Source: an uncultured Prevotellaceae bacterium (GTDB taxonomy: Bacteria > Bacteroidota > Bacteroidia > Bacteroidales > Bacteroidaceae). From it: a stretch of DNA of 12,053 nucleotides. The notes beneath the pieces are model-generated. The model had not been told where the DNA came from. It searched no databases and was given only the letters and a program-made list of their open reading frames with translations. The stretch is taken from positions 1-12,053 of the forward strand of contig CAMZHP010000075.1 in NCBI GenBank assembly GCA_947306845.1, written 5' to 3'. This document shows positions 7,713 to 12,053 of the stretch, piece by piece. A program made the translations under genes and the position numbers. Position 1 is the stretch's first letter; the number at the start of each line of letters is the position of its first letter.

Positions 7713-7723
7713 AAGGGTGCGAC

Positions 7724-7757
7724 GGGCTGGGGACAGCCCTCATTTGAAAATTTTCAA
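7724..7757 (+). promoter_or_regulatory. Leader hairpin and palindrome before rpsM
   Basis: The 68-nt rpmJ-rpsM gap holds gggctg / cagccc (7724-7729 and 7734-7739) around a ggga loop. Next comes a perfect 14-nt palindrome ttgaaaattttcaa (7744-7757), then A/T-rich DNA to the ATG. A T run (7765-7770) is too far from the first stem for a standard terminator, though a weak or partial terminator cannot be excluded. In E. coli the equivalent place, the leader of rpsM, is where uS4 represses the alpha operon. Any similar role here is inference. Confidence 0.4.
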
Positions 7758-7780
7758 TTTATTAATTTTTTACAAACAAA

Positions 7781-8161
7781 ATGGCAATAAGAATTGTTGG
7801 AGTAGATTTGCCCCAGAACAAGCGTGGCGAAATCGCATTGACCTACATCTACGGAATAGGTCGAAGTAGTTCAGCAAAGATATTGGACAAGGCAGGCGTG
7901 AGCCGCGACCTGAAAGTCAACGAATGGTCTGACGATCAGGCAGCCAAAATCCGTGAGATTATCGGCGCTGAGTACAAAGTGGAAGGTGACCTCAGGTCAG
8001 AGATCCAGATGAACATCAAGCGTCTGATGGACATTGGCTGCTACAGAGGTGTCAGACATCGCAATGGTCTTCCAGTACGCGGACAGAGCACAAAGAACAA
8101 TGCCCGCACCCGCAAAGGAAAGAAGAAGACTGTCGCTAACAAGAAAAAGGCAACTAAGTAA
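7781..8161 (+). CDS. rpsM: 30S ribosomal protein uS13
   Basis: A 126-residue protein of usual length. It starts [20 protein letters not shown], has the helix-turn-helix stretch [19 protein letters not shown] (about residues 22-40) and the [20 protein letters not shown] block (about 88-107), and ends in a Lys-rich tail that reaches toward the tRNAs. uS13 sits at the top of the 30S head and forms bridges B1a/B1b with 23S rRNA and uL5. It starts the alpha-operon part of the cluster after a 68-nt structured gap. No Shine-Dalgarno sequence is present. Confidence 0.97.
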   Translation: MAIRIVGVDLPQNKRGEIALTYIYGIGRSSSAKILDKAGVSRDLKVNEWSDDQAAKIREIIGAEYKVEGDLRSEIQMNIKRLMDIGCYRGVRHRNGLPVRGQSTKNNARTRKGKKKTVANKKKATK

Positions 8162-8163
8162 TC

Positions 8164-8170
8164 AAGGAGG
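8164..8170 (+). promoter_or_regulatory. Shine-Dalgarno site of rpsK
   Basis: aaggagg lies 9 nt before the rpsK ATG at 8180 and just after the rpsM stop (8159-8161). It is a full-strength site in an operon where most starts have none, and it fixes the rpsK start. Confidence 0.75.
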
Positions 8171-8179
8171 ATTTAGTTT

Positions 8180-8569
8180 ATGGCAAAGAAAACAGTCACT
8201 TCGAAAAAAAGAAACGTCAAGGTTGACGCACTCGGACAACTTCATGTCCACAGCTCTTTCAACAACATCATTGTGTCTTTGGCCAACAGCGAGGGACAGG
8301 TCATCTCATGGTCTTCAGCCGGCAAGATGGGTTTCCGTGGCTCAAAGAAGAACACTCCCTATGCAGCTCAGATGGCAGCTGAGGATTGCGCCAAAGTGGC
8401 ATACGACCTTGGTCTGCGCAAGGTGAAGGCCTATGTGAAAGGTCCGGGCAACGGCCGTGAGTCCGCTATCCGTGCCATCCATGGAGCCGGTATCGAGGTC
8501 ATCGAGATTGTCGATGTCACTCCGCTTCCACACAACGGATGCCGTCCTCCCAAACGTCGTCGCGTCTAA
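8180..8569 (+). CDS. rpsK: 30S ribosomal protein uS11
   Basis: A 129-residue protein of usual length with [13 protein letters not shown] (about residues 21-33), the [19 protein letters not shown] block (about 51-69) and the conserved terminal [12 protein letters not shown]. uS11 lies on the 30S platform next to the E-site mRNA and 16S helix 45. Asn119 in the HNG motif corresponds to the asparagine converted to isoaspartate in E. coli uS11; the motif is intact here. It is preceded by a strong Shine-Dalgarno site and followed by a 74-nt structured gap. Confidence 0.97.
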   Translation: MAKKTVTSKKRNVKVDALGQLHVHSSFNNIIVSLANSEGQVISWSSAGKMGFRGSKKNTPYAAQMAAEDCAKVAYDLGLRKVKAYVKGPGNGRESAIRAIHGAGIEVIEIVDVTPLPHNGCRPPKRRRV

Positions 8570-8588
8570 AACAAGTATCGCGCCCTTT

Positions 8589-8604
8589 CATGCCGTGCGG
8601 CATG
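8589..8604 (+). promoter_or_regulatory. Leader hairpin before rpsD
   Basis: The 74-nt rpsK-rpsD gap holds catgcc / ggcatg (8589-8594 and 8599-8604) around gtgc, extendable by weak pairs on the outside. A purine-rich then A/T-rich stretch leads to the ATG at 8644. It has no adjoining T run, so it is unlikely to be a terminator. An RNA-level control site for uS4 is possible but is not shown by the sequence alone. Confidence 0.4.
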
Positions 8605-8643
8605 GAGCGGAGCAATTAAAAGAAAAAGTATTATTTTTATATT

Positions 8644-9249
8644 ATGGCAAGATATATAGGACCGAAATCAAAGATTGCACGCCGTTTTGGAGAGCCCATC
8701 TTCGGCGCAGACAAAGTTTTGTCCAGGAGAAACTTCCCTCCTGGACAGCATGGCAACAACCGTCGCCGCAAGCAGTCGGAGTATGCAGTCATGCTGGCAG
8801 AGAAGCAGAAGGCCAAGTATACCTACGGTGTGCTTGAGCGCCAGTTCCGTAATATGTTTGACAAAGCAGCCAGGTCAGAGGGCATCACCGGTGAGGTCCT
8901 GCTTCAGAACCTTGAGAGCCGCCTCGACAATGTGGTGTTCCGCATGGGTATAGCTCCGACACGCGCTGCTGCACGCCAGCTCGTTGGCCACAAACATATC
9001 GTGGTTGACGGACAGGTGGTGAATATTCCCTCATACTCAGTGAAGCCCGGACAGGTGGTGGGCGTGCGCGAGAAGTCAAAATCACTTGAGGTGATCGAGG
9101 CTGCCCTCGCTGGCTTCAACCACAGCAAGTATGCCTGGATTGAGTGGGACGAGTCATCCAAGAGTGGCAAGTTCCTTCACAAGCCTGAGCGTGAGGCCAT
9201 TCCTGAGAATATCAAGGAGCAGTTAATCGTTGAGTTGTACTCTAAATAA
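8644..9249 (+). CDS. rpsD: 30S ribosomal protein uS4
   Basis: A 201-residue protein of usual length beginning [17 protein letters not shown]. The S4-type RNA-binding domain (about residues 92-154) contains [20 protein letters not shown] and [17 protein letters not shown]. uS4 is a primary binder of the 16S 5' domain and part of the mRNA-entry helicase with uS3 and uS5. The protein has no cysteine, so it is the zinc-free form. In E. coli, uS4 is the translational repressor of this gene group. It begins after a structured gap and has no Shine-Dalgarno sequence. rpoA follows after 11 nt. Confidence 0.98.
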   Translation: MARYIGPKSKIARRFGEPIFGADKVLSRRNFPPGQHGNNRRRKQSEYAVMLAEKQKAKYTYGVLERQFRNMFDKAARSEGITGEVLLQNLESRLDNVVFRMGIAPTRAAARQLVGHKHIVVDGQVVNIPSYSVKPGQVVGVREKSKSLEVIEAALAGFNHSKYAWIEWDESSKSGKFLHKPEREAIPENIKEQLIVELYSK

Positions 9250-9260
9250 TCATTAAATTA

Positions 9261-10250
9261 ATGGCGATATTAGCATTTCAAAAACCCGACAAAGTCATTA
9301 TGTTGGAGGCGAACGATAAGTTCGGCAAGTTCGAATTCCGTCCGCTTGAGCCTGGCTTTGGCGTCACGATAGGAAACGCCCTCAGGCGCATTCTCCTCTC
9401 GTCGCTGGAGGGCTTTGCCATCAACACCATCAAGATTGCTGGTGTGGAGCATGAGTTCTCTTCAGTACCAGGAGTCAAGGAGGATGTCACCAACATCATC
9501 TTGAATCTCAAGCAAGTGAGGTTCAAGCAAGTAGTGGAAGAATTCGAGAATGAGAAAGTTAGTATCACCGTGGAGAATTCCACAGAATTCAAGGCTGGTG
9601 ATATCAGTAAGTATCTGACTGGATTTGAAGTGTTAAACCCAGATTTGGTGATTTGTCATTTAGATGTCAAAGCGTCCATGCAGTTGGACATCACGATCAA
9701 CAAAGGCCGTGGCTATGTGCCCGCTGATGAGAACCGTGACTATTGCACCGACGTCAACGTAATTCCAATCGATTCTATTTACACTCCGATCCGCAATGTC
9801 AAATACGCTGTCGAGCCTTTCCGTGTCGAGCAGAAAACCGACTACGACAAACTCGTCATCGAAGTGACTACGGATGGTTCCATCCACCCGAAGGATGCGC
9901 TCAAGGAGGCAGCCAAGATCCTCATCCATCATTTCATGCTCTTCTCCGACGAGAAGATCACCCTGGAGAATCCCGACACCGGCACCAACCAGGAGTTTGA
10001 TGAGGAAGTGCTGCACATGCGCCAGCTTCTCAAGACCAAGCTCACCGACATGAACCTGAGTGTGCGTGCGCTCAACTGCCTCAAGGCAGCTGACGTGGAA
10101 ACCCTCGGCGATCTGGTACAGTACAACAAGACCGACCTGCTGAAGTTCCGCAACTTCGGCAAGAAGTCCTTGTCTGAGCTTGATGACTTGCTTGAGAGCC
10201 TGAACCTTTCGTTTGGAACCGATATTTCAAAGTACAAACTTGACAAATAA
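9261..10250 (+). CDS. rpoA: DNA-directed RNA polymerase subunit alpha
   Basis: The alpha dimer nucleates assembly of RNA polymerase, and its C-terminal domain contacts upstream DNA and regulators. The 329-residue protein matches the family length. The N-terminal domain (about 1-235) holds [20 protein letters not shown] (30-49), the dimer and beta-binding core, and [15 protein letters not shown] (about 214-228). After an acidic linker, the C-terminal domain (about 258-315) contains VRALNCLK. There Arg269, Asn272 and Cys273 align with the DNA-contacting Arg265, Asn268 and Cys269 of E. coli. [14 protein letters not shown] forms the last helix. It is co-transcribed with rpsD and with rplQ (9 nt later). 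Confidence 0.98.
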   Translation: MAILAFQKPDKVIMLEANDKFGKFEFRPLEPGFGVTIGNALRRILLSSLEGFAINTIKIAGVEHEFSSVPGVKEDVTNIILNLKQVRFKQVVEEFENEKVSITVENSTEFKAGDISKYLTGFEVLNPDLVICHLDVKASMQLDITINKGRGYVPADENRDYCTDVNVIPIDSIYTPIRNVKYAVEPFRVEQKTDYDKLVIEVTTDGSIHPKDALKEAAKILIHHFMLFSDEKITLENPDTGTNQEFDEEVLHMRQLLKTKLTDMNLSVRALNCLKAADVETLGDLVQYNKTDLLKFRNFGKKSLSELDDLLESLNLSFGTDISKYKLDK

Positions 10251-10259
10251 AAACGAACA

Positions 10260-10745
10260 ATGAGACATAATAAGAAATTCAACCATCTGAGCCGTACCGC
10301 TGACCATCGTCACGCGATGCTTGCCAACATGACGATTTCGCTGATCATGCACAAGCGAATCACTACGACTCTGGCCAAGGCAAAGGCACTCAGAAAATAT
10401 GCTGAGCCGCTGATCAACCACTGCAAGGATGACTCCACTCATTCACGCCGCGTGGTGTTCAGCTATCTGCAGAACAAGGAAGCCCTCAAGGAGCTCTTTG
10501 GTGTTGTGGCAGAGAAAGTGGGCGACCGTCCCGGTGGCTACACCCGCATCATCAAGCTGGGACACCGTCTCGGCGACGCTTCTCCCACCTGCTTCATCGA
10601 ACTGGTCGACTTTGACGACAACATGGCCAAGACTGCCAAGACTGGCAAGAAGACCCGCCGCAGCCGCCGTTCATCCAAGGCAGAGGCTCCTGCCGCTGAG
10701 GTTGCAGAGGCTCCCGCTGAGGTTGCAGAGACCGCCGCAGAGTAA
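10260..10745 (+). CDS. rplQ: 50S ribosomal protein bL17 with C-terminal tail
   Basis: The core (about residues 1-118) is ordinary bL17: [40 protein letters not shown], then [18 protein letters not shown] and FIELVDF. bL17 sits near the exit-tunnel rim beside uL22 and bL32. A tail of about 40 residues follows: first basic ([12 protein letters not shown]), then Ala/Glu-rich with a repeated [14 protein letters not shown] unit. E. coli bL17 has 127 residues, against 161 here. Such extensions are common in Bacteroidota, and this one's repeat is exact at DNA level over 17 nt. It is the last gene of the operon, with a terminator 22 nt after the stop. Confidence 0.97.
   Translation: MRHNKKFNHLSRTADHRHAMLANMTISLIMHKRITTTLAKAKALRKYAEPLINHCKDDSTHSRRVVFSYLQNKEALKELFGVVAEKVGDRPGGYTRIIKLGHRLGDASPTCFIELVDFDDNMAKTAKTGKKTRRSRRSSKAEAPAAEVAEAPAEVAETAAE
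10693..10730 (+). repeat. Short direct repeat in the rplQ tail
   Basis: ccgctgaggttgcagag occurs twice (10693-10709 and 10714-10730) with a 21-nt period, encoding two AEVAE-type units in the Ala/Glu-rich end of bL17. This looks like an in-frame tandem duplication that could vary in copy number between strains. Confidence 0.7.
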
Positions 10746-10766
10746 GTATAAAACCTTCTCAATGAT

Positions 10767-10795
10767 AAAAAGTCCAGCACGAGCTGGACTTTTTT
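10767..10795 (+). terminator. Intrinsic terminator of the ribosomal operon
   Basis: Perfect 8-bp stem agtccagc / gctggact (10771-10778 and 10783-10790) with loop acga, followed by a T run to 10795. The upstream AAAA extends the stem and could let it work in both directions. It starts 22 nt after the rplQ stop and closes the operon. Confidence 0.92.
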
Positions 10796-10850
10796 GTTGG
10801 TACGCATGACATGATTAGGGTTTTCCCTATCTTAATTTGGGGGATTCCCG

Positions 10851-10881
10851 TTGTCAGGATGCAAGAATAGTCATAATTTTG
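10851..10881 (+). promoter_or_regulatory. Bacteroidota-type promoter for the lipoprotein gene
   Basis: TTG (10851-10853), a 20-nt spacer and TAATTTTG (10874-10881) match the -33/-7 consensus of the Bacteroidota primary sigma factor (TTTG, 19-21 nt, TAnnTTTG). Transcription would start near 10886-10890, giving a leader of about 105 nt before the lipoprotein gene. Confidence 0.65.
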
Positions 10882-10970
10882 CAGCGTAGGAAAAAGGCTT
10901 AAGTCTCTGAAATGGAGGCATGCCATGCAAAAAAAGCCTAATGTCCGCATTAAGTCAGAGAATTAATCAC

Positions 10971-10978
10971 TATATTTG
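10971..10978 (+). promoter_or_regulatory. Second -7-like element close to the lipoprotein start
   Basis: TATATTTG matches TAnnTTTG fully, but no TTG is seen at the proper upstream distance. If used, transcription would start near 10985 and leave only about 10-15 nt before the ATG. It may be an alternative promoter. Confidence 0.35.
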
Positions 10979-10993
10979 CAACGACAAAAAACT

Positions 10994-11824
10994 ATGGATA
11001 TGAGGAAAGTATTCGTTTTATCAGTTTGTGCTGCCGTGCTGCTCAGCGGCTGCGGTACTTATGCAGGATCTGGCGCTTTCACCGGTGCCCACTTCGGTTC
11101 GATTCTAGGTTCGGCTATTGGTGGCATTACTGACGGACCGCGCGGTCATGACGTTGGTACGATACTTGGCATGGCAGGTGGAGCCGTGATAGGAGCTGCC
11201 ATTGGCAGTGCTGCCGACGACCAGGCTCGCCAGAACCGCCACGAACATTATGAGGCCATCCAGCGCCGTAAGGCAGCAGAGCGCCGCAATGAACGTCAGG
11301 GCAACTACAACAATGATGCTTACGACCGTGGCAATTATTACGACCCGTCCAACAGTGGCGACGACAGACTCTACGACTTCCAGAGCTCTGATTATACCGA
11401 CAACTACAGCGCCTCAAGTCCGCGCAGCGTGTCGCCGGGTTCCTCCAGTATTGAAGAGCTCAGCTCCGGCTTTTCTGTGAACAATGACATCGTCATCCGC
11501 AATCCGCGTTTCGTCGATGGCAATCGCGATGGGCAGATCAATTCCAACGAGGTGTCGAAGGTCATCTTTGAGGTGTACAATGCATCAGGACGCACGCTCT
11601 ATGACTTACAGCCCACAGTGGTGGAGGCAACAGGCAAGCGCAATATCTTCATCTCTCCGTCGGTGCATGTGGAGAAGCTTGCTCCTAGCAAGGCTATCCG
11701 CTATACGGCGATGGTGAAGTCGGCGAAAATGAGAGACGGCAGTGCTACTTTCTGTCTTTCTGTCCTTCAGGGAGGCCGTACAATGTCTGATGTCACGGAG
11801 TTCACCATCAGTACAACCAGATAG
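10994..11824 (+). CDS. Glycine-zipper lipoprotein with EF-hand-like loop, function unknown
   Basis: From ATG 10994 the product has 276 residues: MDMRKVFVLSVCAAVLLSGC, a lipoprotein signal with lipobox LSG-Cys20. Gly21 follows the cysteine, so it is probably an outer-membrane lipoprotein facing the periplasm, without an acidic surface-export motif. Residues about 25-74 are a Gly/Ala glycine zipper (GSILGSAIGG, GMAGGAVIGAAIGS), as in envelope lipoproteins of the Rick_17kDa/SlyB type. A charged helix (about 75-102) and an Asn/Tyr/Asp/Ser-rich linker (about 103-152) follow. The C-terminal beta-rich domain (about 162-276) opens with DGNRDGQINSNE (175-186), a full EF-hand loop pattern. ATG 11000 is also possible; a TTG at 10976 lies in a promoter-like element and is unlikely. 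I do not recognise a specific gene. Confidence 0.85.
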   Translation: MDMRKVFVLSVCAAVLLSGCGTYAGSGAFTGAHFGSILGSAIGGITDGPRGHDVGTILGMAGGAVIGAAIGSAADDQARQNRHEHYEAIQRRKAAERRNERQGNYNNDAYDRGNYYDPSNSGDDRLYDFQSSDYTDNYSASSPRSVSPGSSSIEELSSGFSVNNDIVIRNPRFVDGNRDGQINSNEVSKVIFEVYNASGRTLYDLQPTVVEATGKRNIFISPSVHVEKLAPSKAIRYTAMVKSAKMRDGSATFCLSVLQGGRTMSDVTEFTISTTR

Positions 11825-11858
11825 ACCACATCATCTCATCTGGGATGTTTACAAAATC

Positions 11859-11888
11859 AATCAGCCAGCGGAAAACCGCTGGCTGATT
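11859..11888. terminator. Bidirectional terminator between convergent genes
   Basis: Perfect 13-bp inverted repeat aatcagccagcgg / ccgctggctgatt with loop aaaa. It lies 34 nt after the lipoprotein stop and 27 nt from the stop of the opposing gene. A short, interrupted T-rich run follows on each strand (ttgttgg on +, gattttgt on -), so it probably serves both genes. Confidence 0.85.
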
Positions 11889-11915
11889 TGTTGGTAGACT
11901 GGTCTAAAGAAAAGA

Positions 11916-12053
11916 CTACACGATGCCTTGTGCCATCATGGCGTGGGCCACCTTCATGAATCCTGCGATGTTGGCACCCTTTACATAGTTGATGTATCCG
12001 CTGGGCTCCTTGCCATACTTCACGCATTGCTCATGGATGTTGGCCATGATGGT
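11916..12053 (-). CDS. gdhA: NADP-type glutamate dehydrogenase, C-terminal end (partial)
   Basis: Read on the - strand, the last 45 codons give TIMANIHEQCVKYGKEPSGY, then INYVKGANIAGFMKVAHAMM and AQGIV, with a TAG stop at 11916-11918. The YVKGANIAGFxKVAxAMxAQG end is characteristic of hexameric bacterial glutamate dehydrogenase, which interconverts 2-oxoglutarate plus ammonium and glutamate. The rest of the gene lies right of the window, so the catalytic lysine and coenzyme site are not visible. NADP preference is inferred from similarity to Bacteroidales GdhA. It converges on the lipoprotein gene and shares its terminator. Confidence 0.9.
   Translation of the reverse strand, partial: TIMANIHEQCVKYGKEPSGYINYVKGANIAGFMKVAHAMMAQGIV

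Larger units (their letters stand above)
10796..10993. other. Intergenic region with promoter and possible structured leader
   Basis: No gene is seen here. Reading left to right there is a small hairpin taggg-tttt-cccta (10816-10829), then the promoter at 10851-10881. Two inverted repeats follow: aggctt / aagcct (10895-10900 and 10934-10939) and tctctga / tcagaga (10904-10910 and 10955-10961). The first half of the second lies inside the loop of the first, an arrangement that would form a pseudoknot. A second -7-like element is at 10971-10978. Confidence 0.5.

Noticed and set aside
7743..7770. TTTG and TAATTTTT before rpsM as a possible internal promoter
   Set aside because: The spacer is about 16 nt rather than 19-21 and the last base of the -7 element is wrong. 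A weak promoter cannot be excluded, but I do not call one.
10813..10831. Hairpin taggg-tttt-cccta with flanking pairs as a second terminator
   Set aside because: Short stem without a T run on either strand, lying just after a much stronger terminator. Kept only as part of the intergenic description.
10976..10993. TTG start that would add six codons before the first ATG of the lipoprotein
   Set aside because: The TTG is part of the TATATTTG promoter-like element, and the added residues (QRQKT) would lengthen the n-region of a complete signal peptide without need.

Overview
The window is a nearly complete spc-alpha ribosomal-protein super-operon of a Bacteroidota bacterium, read left to right, followed by one lipoprotein gene and the 3' end of a convergent gene. 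Three things point to the order Bacteroidales. Protein lengths and sequences are of that type (about 100-residue uS14, cysteine-poor bL36, uS4 without cysteines, SecY with a Lys where E. coli has Arg357, a tailed bL17). Most starts lack a Shine-Dalgarno sequence. The promoter before the lipoprotein gene fits the TTG-N20-TAnnTTTG pattern. Base composition looks moderate (about 50% G+C by eye), so a Prevotella-like member is plausible, but genus is a guess.

Layout. 1-53 is the end of rpsC. Then come rplP, rpmC, rpsQ, rplN, rplX, rplE, rpsN, rpsH, rplF, rplR, rpsE, rpmD, rplO, secY, map, infA, rpmJ, rpsM, rpsK, rpsD, rpoA and rplQ (68-10745), all on the + strand, ending at a strong intrinsic terminator (10767-10795). 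rpmD and rpmJ are short genes that are easily missed. The genes are tightly packed, with 1-nt stop/start overlaps at rpmC/rpsQ and rplX/rplE and a zero-length gap at rplO/secY. Only three gaps exceed 60 nt: before rpsH, rpsM and rpsD. Each holds a G+C-rich hairpin followed by an A/T-rich stretch.

Beyond the operon, about 250 nt of non-coding DNA carries a promoter and possible leader structures for an outer-membrane-type lipoprotein with a glycine-zipper segment and an EF-hand-like loop (10994-11824). A perfect 13-bp inverted repeat separates it from the last 45 codons of NADP-type glutamate dehydrogenase on the - strand.

How the genes work together. The operon supplies structural proteins of both ribosomal subunits, initiation factor IF-1, the RNA polymerase alpha subunit, the SecY translocon channel and methionine aminopeptidase. 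It therefore couples synthesis, first processing and export of proteins to transcription capacity. This is core housekeeping DNA and I see no clear new system. The observations most worth checking are an in-frame insertion of about 27 residues in uL18, a few strong Shine-Dalgarno sites in an otherwise SD-poor operon, the three leader hairpins, and the zipper/EF-loop lipoprotein with a possible pseudoknot in its leader.
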